64,000 bases of DNA from Risungbinella massiliensis (GCF_000942395.1 NZ_LN812102.1:1991516-2055515), one strand, 5' to 3'; shown: positions 16,235-26,269, counted from the stretch's first letter. The notes: generated from the sequence alone by a model not told the origin. Translations and numbers: made by a program.

Positions 16235-18688
16235 CTACCTACCGCCTTCTGAAGTAACCTTAGATGCAGCACTTGCTTCCGGTTTGGTATTAAATAGTGC
16301 CACTAAATCTTCTTCTGGGGTAATGAATTGGATATAGCCAGATCGCCCTTCTAAATCTTTCATAAATCCAAAACCAGAATGTGCTTTTGAACGACGCTGT
16401 TGGAGAGTTGCACGAAGCCCCTCATCTTCTGGATCGAGATTAAGTGCTTCGATAGCAAGTGTGGTCTCATTCTCATCACTGGTCCCAAGACAGATGTACA
16501 TACTTACGTTATTGAGGATCTCGTTATCGATATCAGACGGGTTTTGGGTAGCAAACCAAATCCCTGCGTTCATCGAACGTCCAGCACGCTCTAGACGGTT
16601 AGCAAGTGCTTTCCCTTGGTCGGTACGAAGCCAAATCCATGCTTCATCGAGAGCCGCAACCCGGAAACCACCTTTGGTTCCTCGTAGAACAAACTGCTCA
16701 GCCAAAATAGCGGTCATCGCCATTACGGCAACGGATGCTTCCTGACGCAGACCATTCGGCTTTTGCTTTTCTTGAGGTAGTTCTAAATCTTCTAACTGCA
16801 AGAGAACAATCCCGTTATCTGGGACATGGAGTTTTTCCCCTTCTCCAAACACAAGTCTACCTAAAGGCAGCTTAGCAACACGCTTCAAGTATTCCGCTAA
16901 GTCTTTCCCCTGTGGTTCTTGGCTTAGTGCATCTAGCATTCTCGGCATACAAGGATCTTTGGAAGCAACTGCTTTCTCCGCTGCACTAAGAAGCATGTTT
17001 TTATCTGCACGTGTTAAACCTTGTTCAAACTGAGAGATAACAGAAACGGCAATCTCCGAAGCAAAGTCTAAGTCATGGCTCATCAAGCGGAACGGATCTA
17101 GCGATCCCGGACTTTTTCGACCATCTAGCTTCAAGGTGTGAACGCGATCACCTAGACCTGGCATCTGCCCTACCCAGTGACTTCGTTCTCCTTTTGGATC
17201 TACTACAAATATTCTCGCATTCCAAAATAGAGCTGTTTTATGGATAAGATTATTCAATGTATGAGATTTACCGGAACCTAGCGTACCGGTGATTACCATG
17301 GATGCGTTCTGGTTTACCTGCGGACCCCGTTCTGGGTTATACTTTACAACCCCACCACGACGAGTAACCCCAACTGGCACCCCGTTTGGATCACCTAACA
17401 TCTCCGAAGCCCCTGGAACGGTCAAAGCAGCTGCTACATCTGGTAGCATCCTTTTCTGATAACCTCGTCCTTGCCACATCGTAGAAGGCAACCAACTTTC
17501 AAATAGTCCACGTTGCTCTCCTGTTGGTCGTGCAGCAACAAAACCTCGGCTGTCTAGATATTGGATCACCTTCTCAGAGCGAGTAGTAAGTTCATCCTCT
17601 GTTTCAGCATCTACACATAAAACCAGATAGCTTTCTAAAAGTGGTGGTTTATCTGTCTCTACTTCATCCCGAAGATTTTCTGCCAATTGTTGCTGACGTT
17701 GCAAGCTAATTGGTAGATGTTCTACCTGATTGATATGTCCAATCGCATCGTCCATATCTTTTTTCTTTTGTAATACCATATTAATCGCCTGTTTATTAGC
17801 AATTGTCTTCCAACGGAAAGTAGCTTCAATTGGAAAATCCATCTCACTAGTCATATTTAGTAACAACTCAGAACTTGGAGAATACACTTCATCTGGCAGA
17901 GTGGCGAGTGCGATAAAGCTGACATATCGACTCTCATTTTCTTGTTCACAAAGAACATGCCGCCAACTGTAAGTTCTCTTCCCCTCTGCTAGCCAAGTGT
18001 ACTCTTGTGGTCCCTTAGGCCACACAGCTTTCATCTGTTGAGGAAGTGGTTTAATATACATCCCACGATGAAAATGCATTCGGTAGAAATCTGCAATCTC
18101 CGCCTCTGTTAGAGGATCTAACTGATTGAGGGCGGATGTTCGATCTTCAAACCCTCTTCTAAGTCCATCTAATTCAGAAGCCCGCTTTTCGAGCCATACA
18201 TAGTCATAGGCTTTATCCAGAGCATCCTCTACTTCTTCTTTCTTGATCCGTTTGGTTAGTCCGAGCAGAGATTCCAAAGCTCTAGCAGGAATCCCAAACG
18301 TCTGTGTAAACCAACCGTATTTATTTGCGTCTAGTTGAGTTAACTCAAATGCGACCAAATAATCATAATCTGGTAATGTTCCTTGCGAAATCAACTCATA
18401 CCAATCCAACATCGATTGCCGCGCTGCTTCTCTTCTAGCTGGTTCTACTGTATTAACTAGTCGCGAGAGGTAATCATCCCAATCAAAGCGACGTCGGATC
18501 ATCCACATTTGAGCATAGTTTTCAGCTAGCTGTACTTGGCGATAAAAATCGCTAGCGTTCCGCCACGCTTGCTTTTTCTGATCTACTGAGTAGGAGCCAT
18601 ATGAAAAGGGGACGACCCGATAAAAAGCCCATGGTCGTCCTTCAATAAACGCGATATTTTTATGAATCTCTGTAGGAAGATGTAGCAT
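16235..18688 (-). CDS. VirB4/TcpF-like ATPase of a type IV secretion system
   Basis: 817 residues. The C-terminal half has the VirB4 ATPase core: Walker A ITGTLGSGKSHTLNNLI, Walker B region FRVAALDEAWIWL and the downstream WFATQNPSDID segment. The N-terminal half is the poorly conserved VirB4 domain. VirB4 powers assembly and transport in all type IV systems. The start at 18688 overlaps the end of the TcpE-like gene by about 29 bases, showing coupled translation. Length is normal for Gram-positive VirB4. Confidence 0.9.
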   Translation of the reverse strand: MLHLPTEIHKNIAFIEGRPWAFYRVVPFSYGSYSVDQKKQAWRNASDFYRQVQLAENYAQMWMIRRRFDWDDYLSRLVNTVEPARREAARQSMLDWYELISQGTLPDYDYLVAFELTQLDANKYGWFTQTFGIPARALESLLGLTKRIKKEEVEDALDKAYDYVWLEKRASELDGLRRGFEDRTSALNQLDPLTEAEIADFYRMHFHRGMYIKPLPQQMKAVWPKGPQEYTWLAEGKRTYSWRHVLCEQENESRYVSFIALATLPDEVYSPSSELLLNMTSEMDFPIEATFRWKTIANKQAINMVLQKKKDMDDAIGHINQVEHLPISLQRQQQLAENLRDEVETDKPPLLESYLVLCVDAETEDELTTRSEKVIQYLDSRGFVAARPTGEQRGLFESWLPSTMWQGRGYQKRMLPDVAAALTVPGASEMLGDPNGVPVGVTRRGGVVKYNPERGPQVNQNASMVITGTLGSGKSHTLNNLIHKTALFWNARIFVVDPKGERSHWVGQMPGLGDRVHTLKLDGRKSPGSLDPFRLMSHDLDFASEIAVSVISQFEQGLTRADKNMLLSAAEKAVASKDPCMPRMLDALSQEPQGKDLAEYLKRVAKLPLGRLVFGEGEKLHVPDNGIVLLQLEDLELPQEKQKPNGLRQEASVAVMAMTAILAEQFVLRGTKGGFRVAALDEAWIWLRTDQGKALANRLERAGRSMNAGIWFATQNPSDIDNEILNNVSMYICLGTSDENETTLAIEALNLDPEDEGLRATLQQRRSKAHSGFGFMKDLEGRSGYIQFITPEEDLVALFNTKPEASAASKVTSEGGR

Positions 18689-19076
18689 AATCTCGGATAC
18701 CTCCTACCAATCTGGTCATTTTGTGGGTCTCTTCCTTTTCTTCTTCTTGTATCGGCAAACCACGCGACCAATGTTTATGGTCGAAGTAATGAATGATAAT
18801 ACTTTGGATAATCCGATATGGTGGTCTTCCTTCTATATCTAACCTAGAAAGAATAAAAGAAGCACCTAAGGGTATGAACAGAAATCTAATAATTGGTGGC
18901 AAAAATCCAAAAACATTAGCATTTGCCATATCAATGATAAACATAACTTCAAAAATTACGAAGATCAGTAATTCCGTCACTTTGATCGGAACAGGAAGCT
19001 TAAAGCGCTCAATGTGATAAAACATCCGCTTTAAGCCCCAAACTGCATCATATGTGAAAATCCGTTGTGGTCCCAT
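18660..19076 (-). CDS. TcpE-like conjugation membrane protein
   Basis: 138 residues with two adjacent hydrophobic segments (LLIFVIFEVMFIIDMANA and FGFLPPIIRFLFIPLGASFI), then a conserved-looking basic patch (DIEGRPPYRIIQSIIIHYF, DHKHWSRG). This is the pattern of TcpE-family proteins, small inner-membrane parts of Gram-positive conjugation machines. It is placed directly before the VirB4 ATPase, as in Tcp-type operons. Confidence 0.75.
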   Translation of the reverse strand: MGPQRIFTYDAVWGLKRMFYHIERFKLPVPIKVTELLIFVIFEVMFIIDMANANVFGFLPPIIRFLFIPLGASFILSRLDIEGRPPYRIIQSIIIHYFDHKHWSRGLPIQEEEKEETHKMTRLVGGIRDYATSSYRDS

Positions 19077-19092
19077 ATAACATCACCTTTGG

Positions 19093-19350
19093 CTAGTTAA
19101 TATCATCTTTCAAGCCAAAGATATCCAAGAGGAGATTCCCCATGTTTTGAACTGTGGTGTCTTCTGCCATTGCAAATACCATAATAATTCCACCAATGAT
19201 AATAGAAGTGAAAACTGTCATGTATTCTTTGTTGATCCAAGCTTTAATTGCCAATAGTACCAAAACAACGATAACAATCGTGGTGATCTGATCGAGAATC
19301 CAATCTCCACCTTCTTTAATAAATGTAGGTGCTGCCAGAAATACGTTCAT
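19093..19350 (-). CDS. TcpD-like small membrane protein
   Basis: 85 residues with two membrane helices (TIVIVVLVLLAIKAWI and VFTSIIIGGIIMVFAMA) and a short acidic C-terminus. Size, topology and position between the TcpC-like and TcpE-like genes fit the TcpD family, which resembles VirB2/VirB3-sized components. Function within the channel is not established. Confidence 0.7.
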   Translation of the reverse strand: MNVFLAAPTFIKEGGDWILDQITTIVIVVLVLLAIKAWINKEYMTVFTSIIIGGIIMVFAMAEDTTVQNMGNLLLDIFGLKDDIN

Positions 19351-19361
19351 ACTATAACCTC

Positions 19362-20327
19362 CTAATTTTGAATGGATTGGACAAGGTAGTTCCCATCTTT
19401 TAAAACAAAGGTAACTCGATACGAAAATGTATAAATGTAACCATAAACATCTTTAAATTTAACATTAGCAGACATAATAACCGGGTTTGAATCAGCGTTG
19501 TTGAATAAAACTTTATGATCAGTAAACGTAATCGAGTCACTATTTACTAAATCCATTAATTTCTGACCATTATTCAGACCTATTTGAGTTCCATTCTCGG
19601 TATACATAGTGGTAGGTTCACCACGTATATAGGCCTTTAAAAACAGTTCATACTTTTGCTTGATTTTGTCTACTTCCTCATCACTGATTTGTACCTGTTC
19701 TCTTTCAGGTTTAATCGTTTCCTGTGCCGGCAATAAAGCTGGGGGATCAGACACTAACCAAGTTGGATTCCCATTGATAACATTCACCTCGGTAACTGGT
19801 ACCGATAAATACAAGAGACGCCCGTCCTTTAAAGTGGCTCGAACGGTGATCAATGCCTCTTTTTGAGGAGTGGTAGTCGTAGTCACATACTTGGCATCCC
19901 ACACCTCTACATCCTGAACACCTAGGCCCGCTTTACTAGGGTCATTTGGAATGTTTTTATTTGCGTTTGGTTGTTGGGCTGATTCTTCAAATGTAAGGCC
20001 ATTATTGCTTAAAGACTTTTGGCCATCTTGAGTCATAAACGCACTTATTATTCTAGATTGCTCTGACTCAAAGTTGTTTTGTCCCTTTTGGTAATTCAAC
20101 CACTTCTCAACAAACAACTTGGCTACATTTTTTGCCGCATCTGGTACTTCCGTGCTCTTTTTTTGCTCCTCTTGCTCTTGTGCTTCAGTTGATGTAGTAG
20201 ATAAGTCTGTTATGATATCGAGTGTATTTCGCACGAGGAAGACGGCTAGCACTACATACAGTACAATGCGTACAATCGACTGCATGCGTTCATTCCGAAT
20301 TGCTTTTTTCAGTGCTATCTCCTCCAT
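19362..20327 (-). CDS. TcpC-like conjugation protein (VirB8-like fold)
   Basis: 321 residues. One membrane helix near the N-terminus (SIVRIVLYVVLAVFLV) is followed by a large extracytoplasmic part that looks like two NTF2-like domains, as in TcpC/ConB. Matching segments are VAKLFVEKWLNYQKG and KYELFLKAYIRGEP, the starts of the two domains. First gene of the operon. The ATG at 20327 lacks a good ribosome site, while GGAGGAG falls just inside the frame before a CTG codon (about 20312), so the true start is uncertain. Nothing gene-like is seen in 20328-20511. Confidence 0.78.
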   Translation of the reverse strand: MEEIALKKAIRNERMQSIVRIVLYVVLAVFLVRNTLDIITDLSTTSTEAQEQEEQKKSTEVPDAAKNVAKLFVEKWLNYQKGQNNFESEQSRIISAFMTQDGQKSLSNNGLTFEESAQQPNANKNIPNDPSKAGLGVQDVEVWDAKYVTTTTTPQKEALITVRATLKDGRLLYLSVPVTEVNVINGNPTWLVSDPPALLPAQETIKPEREQVQISDEEVDKIKQKYELFLKAYIRGEPTTMYTENGTQIGLNNGQKLMDLVNSDSITFTDHKVLFNNADSNPVIMSANVKFKDVYGYIYTFSYRVTFVLKDGNYLVQSIQN

Positions 20328-20511
20328 TACAATGATTGGTGTACTTACATGATAATGTTTAAAAATTCAATTGAAGAGATCAATTAGTATTTTATAACAA
20401 CTTTGTACAGTTTTCTATATGAAACCCAAAAAGTTAGGAGAAGTTCATGAATATTTCTTAAAAATTATTCCAATAGGAAATACTACCTTTTCAAACTCCA
20501 TCTAAATATAC

Positions 20512-20913
20512 CTAACAAACTTTCCCTAATAAGGTAAGTTGATAGTGAGAAAGGGGAGTATTTGCTGTATACAGTGTATATTGCAGTTCAACTTCTATTC
20601 CTGACTTATCTACCTGCAGATGATAGTGCTGCGTCACCGTTTCGAAAGCCATTTTGCCAGCAGTTGTATGTAACCAAAAAGGTTCTGACTTTTCAAGAGA
20701 GAAGGTTTGCTGATATGGTACTTCTCCCTTGCGCAAAAGAGTTACTTGATCCTGTCTAAAGATCCAATTGGTTTGGCTCCCATCTTCCTCTACATAACGA
20801 ACCATCCATTCTTGTTCTCCACTTAGAAAATACCCTTCTAGATTCATTTCCTTTTGTTCGATCTCCCCTTCTGTTTCAATACGTATGTGATATGTTATCT
20901 TGATCTTTTGCAT
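20512..20913 (-). CDS. DUF1934 (YwiB-like) protein
   Basis: 133 residues, beta-rich, calycin-like. It matches YwiB of Bacillus in size and pattern (IRIETEGEIEQKEMNLEGYF at the start, HYHLQVDKSGIEVELQYTLY near the end). Function is unknown. The start at 20913 follows AGGAGG; a longer frame to 20991 has no ribosome site. It lies downstream of speB but behind a terminator. Confidence 0.75.
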   Translation of the reverse strand: MQKIKITYHIRIETEGEIEQKEMNLEGYFLSGEQEWMVRYVEEDGSQTNWIFRQDQVTLLRKGEVPYQQTFSLEKSEPFWLHTTAGKMAFETVTQHYHLQVDKSGIEVELQYTLYTANTPLSHYQLTLLGKVC

Positions 20914-20928
20914 TGGATTCTTCCTCCT

Positions 20929-20960
20929 AAAAAAGGCACTCTTCTGGATAGAAGAATGCC
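20929..20960 (-). terminator. Terminator between speB and the DUF1934 gene
   Basis: GGCATTCTTCT and AGAAGAGTGCC pair on the minus strand and are followed by TTTTTT, ending the speE-speB transcript just before the next ribosome site. Confidence 0.75.
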
Positions 20961-21014
20961 ATTTCATATAATAAATAATCACTGCATACAAGTAATTCTA
21001 CAAGCTGGCCTTCC

Positions 21015-21890
21015 TTAGCCCTTATGAAATCCTAAGATCATTTCCCGAATTAGCTTTGCAGCTAAGATAGGCGTTTTTTCTGAGTGATCATAGATTGGGG
21101 CTACTTCTACTAAGTCAGCTCCCACTACCGTAAGATTTGCGTCTGAAATGGCATGAATGGCAGCCAGTAGTTCTCTCGTACTTATTCCACCTGGTTCTGG
21201 AGTGCCCGTTCCTGGTGCATAAGCAGGATCTAGAACATCTATATCAATCGTCACATAGACAGGACGTCCTGCTAATTTTGGTAAATCGGCTTTTAGAGGT
21301 TCTAATACATCAAAAGGATGAAAATGAATTCCCGCCTGCTTGGTGTATTCCACTTCTTCTCGGGTCATCGAGCGAATTCCATATTGAAAGAGATTCTCTC
21401 CTCCGATTAATTCCGAAATTTTATGTAGCGGAGTCGCATGCGAGTAGGGTTCCCCTTCATAATCTGTACGCAAGTCGGCATGAGCATCCAAATGAATTAC
21501 AGCCAGATCAGGGTAGTGACGATACACCTCTTGTACGACAGGCCATGTTACAAGATGCTCTCCCCCCATACCAAGAGGTAATTTGCCTGCATCTAACACT
21601 TTTCCTACAAAATCCTGTATTTGATGCAAACTCTTTTCTGGGTTTCCAAAAGCGAGAGGAATATCCCCAGCGTCAAAATAGTCTACTTCACTCAAATCCC
21701 GCTCTTGATAATGACTATATTCTTCGTGCACTAATGATGATTCTCGTATACGAGCCGGCCCAAAACGTGACCCTGGGCGGAAGCTTACAGTCCAATCCAT
21801 TGGCATTCCATACAAAACAATAGATGATTTTTCCCAATCATCGCTTGCCCCGATAAAAACATTTCCTGCATATTTCTCATCGAATCGCAA
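21015..21890 (-). CDS. speB: Agmatinase / ureohydrolase
   Basis: 291 residues. It hydrolyses agmatine to putrescine and urea with a two-manganese centre. Metal-binding motifs are all present: GMGGEHL, HLDAHADLR and IDIDVLDPAYAPGTGTPEPGG. The gene follows speE by one base beyond its stop and starts with TTG at 21890. speE-speB next to a PBP gene is the order seen in Bacillus subtilis, where these genes make spermidine. Confidence 0.93.
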   Translation of the reverse strand: MRFDEKYAGNVFIGASDDWEKSSIVLYGMPMDWTVSFRPGSRFGPARIRESSLVHEEYSHYQERDLSEVDYFDAGDIPLAFGNPEKSLHQIQDFVGKVLDAGKLPLGMGGEHLVTWPVVQEVYRHYPDLAVIHLDAHADLRTDYEGEPYSHATPLHKISELIGGENLFQYGIRSMTREEVEYTKQAGIHFHPFDVLEPLKADLPKLAGRPVYVTIDIDVLDPAYAPGTGTPEPGGISTRELLAAIHAISDANLTVVGADLVEVAPIYDHSEKTPILAAKLIREMILGFHKG

Positions 21891-21891
21891 T

Positions 21892-22743
21892 TTACTTCTC
21901 TTCCTTCCGTTTTTCCAGTAATTCCTCTACAAAAACCGGTAGTTGGAAGAGAGCCTTCTGCATTTTTGGATGGTAGTATTTTGTATCAAATTCCTGTAGT
22001 TCGGACTCTCTTACTTTAAGAGGATCGTACTTTTTAGATCCGATAGTAAAACTCCACAGACCACTTGGATAAGTTGGAATGCTAGCGGTATAAAGTCTTG
22101 TAATTGGGAACGTTGTCGAAATATCTTGATACACTTGTCGGATTAGATCCGCATTAAACCAAGGAGACTCTGTCTGCGCTACCATAATACCGTCCTCTTT
22201 AAGCGCTTTATGGATTCCTTCATAAAAATTCTTTTGAAACAATCCTACTGCTGGTCCAACAGGCTCTGTCGAATCTACTAAAATCACATCATATCGCCCA
22301 GGATTTTCTTCGATATGGCGAATTCCATCTGTTACTTGAATATCTACCCGCGCTTCCCCTAAACCACTTGCAATCTTAGGAAAATATGCTTTGGATGCAT
22401 CGATCACCTTCCCATCGATCTCAGCTAACACGGCTCGTTCAACAGAAGAATAACGAAGGATTTCTCGAATAGCTCCTCCATCTCCTCCCCCCACGACCAA
22501 CACTTCTTTTGGATTAGGATGAGTGTTCATCGCAACATGTGTAATCATCTCATGATAAACAAACTCGTCTTTATCTGTGGTCATAACCATTCCATCTAAG
22601 ACGAGCATCTTACCGAATTGTTCCGTCTCAATAACATCTAACTTTTGAAATTCGGTCTCCTCATGATGAATCGTTCTCTTAATCTTCGTTGTAATACCAT
22701 GATTGGGTGTCTGTTTTTCTGTGTACCATAAATCCATATCCAT
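21892..22743 (-). CDS. speE: Spermidine synthase (polyamine aminopropyltransferase)
   Basis: 283 residues. It transfers the aminopropyl group of decarboxylated SAM to putrescine. Family motifs: [19 protein letters not shown], the nucleotide-binding [16 protein letters not shown] and the catalytic segment [13 protein letters not shown]. The ATG at 22743 has AAGGATG upstream. It is co-transcribed with speB and divergent from the PBP gene at 22940. Confidence 0.95.
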   Translation of the reverse strand: MDMDLWYTEKQTPNHGITTKIKRTIHHEETEFQKLDVIETEQFGKMLVLDGMVMTTDKDEFVYHEMITHVAMNTHPNPKEVLVVGGGDGGAIREILRYSSVERAVLAEIDGKVIDASKAYFPKIASGLGEARVDIQVTDGIRHIEENPGRYDVILVDSTEPVGPAVGLFQKNFYEGIHKALKEDGIMVAQTESPWFNADLIRQVYQDISTTFPITRLYTASIPTYPSGLWSFTIGSKKYDPLKVRESELQEFDTKYYHPKMQKALFQLPVFVEELLEKRKEEK

Positions 22744-22939
22744 AATCTGTCATCCTTTCCAAATGCCGATGCGACTAGAATTCCAGTTTTAGTGCCATTA
22801 ATCAATAAATCATGTTACATCTAACTTTTCAATGCTTATTTTTGTTTTAAATAAAATATAGGTATATTCTTCCTGCACTCTCCGCATAATATGCTTGCCT
22901 ATCTCATTACTAAAATTTTACATCTGGAGGAAACCGGCG

Positions 22940-24967
22940 ATGTCCCATTGGAATACAACTGATCGCGAACAACAATTGCAAGATATGTTTCTTTGGCGAC
23001 TCGCAAGTAGAAGCTACCGTTTCCTATGCTTTCTAGGAAAAGGTTTGATGGTGGCGATCATCCTACTTGGGCTTTTTTATCTCTATCTACAATCACGCCC
23101 ACTTCCGCCTCCTGATGTCCTTACTTCCACTAGTATTTACGATGATCAGGGAAAAATCCTAAATCAAACTGATCCAATGGAAAATCGTGAGTATGTGAAA
23201 TTAGACCAGATACCTACATACTTAAAAGAGGCTACCATTGCGGCTGAAGACAAATCTTTTTACCATCATTACGGGTTTTCTTTACGTGGGATTGCTCGTG
23301 CCATCTTCGTCAATATAAGAGAAGGAAGTATTCGCCAAGGAGCTTCCACGATTACCCAACAATTAGCACGCAATCTATACTTAACACACGATCGAACTTG
23401 GCTACGGAAGGCAAAAGAAGCCCTATATACGTTACAATTAGAGATTCACTACACCAAAGACGAGATATTGGAGATGTATCTAAACAAAATCTACTATGGA
23501 AATGGTGCATATGGAGTTCAAAGAGCTGCCCAAGTCTATTTTCAGAAGGACGTCTCTAAGCTTAGTCTAGCTCAAAGTTCTTTCTTAGCAGGGATTCCAC
23601 GAGGACCGGTCTATTACTCTCCTTACGAGCATTATGAACGTACCAAAACTAGACAACGACACATTTTAGATCTGATGGCTAAAAATGGACTAATTAGCCA
23701 AACAGAAGCACAGGAAGCCAAGCGTACTGAGTTAGTGATCACTCAGCCTGAAAAGATGAATCAACTTCAAGCCAACTATTTCCGCGACTATGTGGTTCAA
23801 GCTGCAATAAAACAGTATGGTTTAGAAGAGTCGCTCGTCTTGCATGGAGGACTTAAAATTTACACTACCCTAAACCAAAACCTCCAGCAAAACGCAGAGA
23901 ACGCGGTAAGGCACTATCTTTCCAGACATCAGAAGTTAGAAGGATCTTTGCTTTCGGTAGATCCCAAAACAGGACATATTAAGGCGATGGTCGGTGGAAA
24001 AGACTATGATACTTCTCAGTTCAACCGAGTCTTTGCTAAACGTCAGCCTGGCTCTGCATTCAAACCAATTCTCTACCTTAGTGCTTTAGAAAATGGATTT
24101 ACTCCTCTTACCAAAATAATGAGTAAACCAACTATTTTCCAATATGAAGGGAAGACCTATCAACCAGCCAACTACGGCAATCAATATCCAAATCGAGCTA
24201 TCACCCTTCGAGAGGCGATTGCTAAGTCAGACAATATCTATGCTGTCACCACTCAGTTCCAGATTGGTGCAGAAAACACTCAGCTGATGGCTAAACGCCT
24301 TGGAATGAAAAGCCAACTGAAGGCGACCCCTTCACTAGCATTAGGTAGTTATAGCGTGACACCATTTGAGATGGTACAAGCTTATAGTACGATTGCTTCT
24401 GGTGGGATTTATCGTCCTATTTTAGGAATTACCAAGATTGTGGACCGTGATGGAACCGTTCTAGTCGATACAAATCAAGAGAGTAAGCAAGTAATTCGAC
24501 CAGCTCACGCTTTTGTATTGACCAAACTTTTGGAGAGTGTGTTTGACTCAGGGGGTACTGCACATCGTGTTCAGCAGATGATCCACCGTCCAATCGCAGG
24601 CAAAACCGGTTCTACCGATTGGGATGGTTGGTTAGTAGGTTATACTCCCGATTTGGTAACCTCTGTTTGGGTTGGTTATGACCAAGGGAGAAAAATAAGC
24701 AATTGGGAAGGAAAACTCTCTCAATACATTTGGGGGCATTATATGCGGGATGCGACCAAACGAAATCCTTCCAGTGATTTTACTCCTCCAGAAGATGTAA
24801 CAGGGGTATATGTCGATGAGGCAAGTGGATTCCTTACATCTAAGGACACTCCCAATGCTCGATTTGAGTACTTTGTTAGAGGGACAGAGCCGCAAATAGC
24901 GATTCCAGAAAACAAACCTATTCAAGGTCCCTCATGGTGGGACAAAATTAGAAGCTGGTTTGATTAA
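22940..24967 (+). CDS. Class A penicillin-binding protein (bifunctional peptidoglycan synthase)
   Basis: 675 residues. After a short cytoplasmic tail and one membrane helix (LMVAIILLGLFYLYL) comes a glycosyltransferase domain with EDKSFYHHYGFSLRG and RQGASTITQQLARN. The transpeptidase domain has the three active-site motifs SxxK (GSAFKP), SxN (SDN) and KTG (KTGSTDWDG). It polymerises and crosslinks cell wall. Position beside speE matches pbpG (ywhE) of Bacillus subtilis, a sporulation-associated PBP; orthology is inferred. The start at 22940 follows GGAGG; the frame extends to 22895 without a ribosome site. Confidence 0.92.
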   Translation: MSHWNTTDREQQLQDMFLWRLASRSYRFLCFLGKGLMVAIILLGLFYLYLQSRPLPPPDVLTSTSIYDDQGKILNQTDPMENREYVKLDQIPTYLKEATIAAEDKSFYHHYGFSLRGIARAIFVNIREGSIRQGASTITQQLARNLYLTHDRTWLRKAKEALYTLQLEIHYTKDEILEMYLNKIYYGNGAYGVQRAAQVYFQKDVSKLSLAQSSFLAGIPRGPVYYSPYEHYERTKTRQRHILDLMAKNGLISQTEAQEAKRTELVITQPEKMNQLQANYFRDYVVQAAIKQYGLEESLVLHGGLKIYTTLNQNLQQNAENAVRHYLSRHQKLEGSLLSVDPKTGHIKAMVGGKDYDTSQFNRVFAKRQPGSAFKPILYLSALENGFTPLTKIMSKPTIFQYEGKTYQPANYGNQYPNRAITLREAIAKSDNIYAVTTQFQIGAENTQLMAKRLGMKSQLKATPSLALGSYSVTPFEMVQAYSTIASGGIYRPILGITKIVDRDGTVLVDTNQESKQVIRPAHAFVLTKLLESVFDSGGTAHRVQQMIHRPIAGKTGSTDWDGWLVGYTPDLVTSVWVGYDQGRKISNWEGKLSQYIWGHYMRDATKRNPSSDFTPPEDVTGVYVDEASGFLTSKDTPNARFEYFVRGTEPQIAIPENKPIQGPSWWDKIRSWFD

Positions 24968-24974
24968 TATGAAG

Positions 24975-25031
24975 AGCCCTAATCAAAGAAGGATTCCCTA
25001 ACAAGGAAACTACTCCATTAGGGCTTTTATT
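24975..25031 (+). terminator. Terminator after the PBP gene
   Basis: AGCCCTAAT and ATTAGGGCT pair across about 33 bases, followed by TTTTATT. It stands between convergent genes and may also serve the lipoprotein gene at 25051. Confidence 0.75.
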
Positions 25032-25050
25032 ATTAAAAAGTAACATTCTA

Positions 25051-25677
25051 TTACTCGAATGTACGATCTTTGTTTGCCTTTATCTCACGCCAATCTAAAT
25101 TGTGTATCATATTGAAATCCATCATTCCGGGATCTTTCATTAAAGCATCAAATTCCAAACCTTTTCTTCCTAATCGTTTTATATCAGAATTTGACTCGGC
25201 GTTAAAACGTTTTTCCCATTCTTCGCTTTGGTAGTCAGCCGTCCAATAAAACAAATTGCTCTTTTCTTTGGTATCGGGAATAAATTTAGTTGGAATGACT
25301 AAGAAGATATGGCTTTTTCCTCTTTCATCTTGATAGCTTGCTATGTAATATGTACCTGATAAATCGGTTGCTTTCTTATCCAGCGCATTAGGTCCACTGC
25401 AGAACCAATCCATTTCTGTTGTACCTTCGATCTCTTCCCCAATACAACTTCCAATACCCTTGATTGGTGTTCCTTTTGCTTTTGCGTCATCCTTTAGTTT
25501 CATCATATCCACATGATTGACATGTAGAAATGCATTAAAAAGAGTCTTCTCGTCATAAGTTAGATCTCTTGGCTTGGATGACTTTTGTGTTGTGGAGACG
25601 TCTATTGTAGCCTCTTCCGAACAAGCACTTAAAAACAACGTACATAGAAAAAATAGAACCAAAATCTTCTTAGGCAC
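25051..25677 (-). CDS. Uncharacterised lipoprotein
   Basis: About 208 residues with a clear type II signal peptide: KK then a hydrophobic run ending in the lipobox LSAC. No domain is recognised; the mature part is polar and hydrophilic with two or more Cys (SCIGEE, WFCSGP). The GTG at 25677 is favoured, eight bases after AAGGG; an upstream in-frame GTG at 25686 overlaps that site. Single-gene unit. Confidence 0.6.
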   Translation of the reverse strand: MPKKILVLFFLCTLFLSACSEEATIDVSTTQKSSKPRDLTYDEKTLFNAFLHVNHVDMMKLKDDAKAKGTPIKGIGSCIGEEIEGTTEMDWFCSGPNALDKKATDLSGTYYIASYQDERGKSHIFLVIPTKFIPDTKEKSNLFYWTADYQSEEWEKRFNAESNSDIKRLGRKGLEFDALMKDPGMMDFNMIHNLDWREIKANKDRTFE

Positions 25678-25836
25678 TATTATCACCCTTTACAAAATAT
25701 TTAGGTATATTATATCAAAATACTAGTGCTCCTTTTGATTGTTTGGTCTTCTTTTCTTGATCTAGAGTAAAAGTGGGCTAAGAAACTAGCAATATAAGCC
25801 TAATTATTCTTGCCCACTCTTCTTTATTTTCATTTC

Positions 25837-26079
25837 CTACTCATGACAACCTATACTTCCACCTATCTCCCCTTCACCATCGGCAAAAACTCCGTCGTTG
25901 GCGATCGTGATATACCCTGCTTTCTCTAGCTCATTCATCACGTTATACATCGATTCACGTTGTTCTTTTGACATCTTCGATACATATTGATTAATTTGTT
26001 CCTCTGGCACATTTAACGAAAAGTGCACTCCACCATGTTTGGCAAAATGATCAAGATTATTCATATGACGTTGGTTCAC
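25837..26079 (-). CDS. Uncharacterised 80-residue protein
   Basis: Small acidic protein, not recognised. It holds a possible helix pair (EEQINQYVSKMSKEQRESMY) and ends in GEIGGSIGCHE, a Gly-rich tail with a lone Cys-His. The GTG at 26079 is chosen because AGGAGG lies eight bases upstream. It lies downstream of the ywhD-like gene on the same strand, but behind a terminator. Confidence 0.45.
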   Translation of the reverse strand: MNQRHMNNLDHFAKHGGVHFSLNVPEEQINQYVSKMSKEQRESMYNVMNELEKAGYITIANDGVFADGEGEIGGSIGCHE

Positions 26080-26133
26080 CAATACCACCTCCTACTATCA
26101 GTTTCAGCAGAGAGGGTCTCTTTTATGTCCAAA

Positions 26134-26179
26134 CAAAAATGGCGAATCCGACCAGATATTGGTCGTTTCGCCATTTTTG
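26134..26179 (-). terminator. Terminator after the YwhD-like gene
   Basis: CAAAAATGGCGAA and TTTCGCCATTTTTG form a long stem with a T-run on either strand. The bases between it and the YwhD stop (26180-26269) hold no gene. Confidence 0.65.
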
Positions 26180-26269
26180 TGTCCTAGCAAAAAGTTCCGA
26201 AACCATGATTTTAGTCTACTCTCCAATTTTACTTGAGGCAAGTAGCATGTTTTTTTGTTCACATAGCGT

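Noticed and set aside
21137-21823. 228-codon plus-strand frame
   Set aside because: It lies fully antisense to speB, whose catalytic motifs are intact; no ribosome site or recognisable family.
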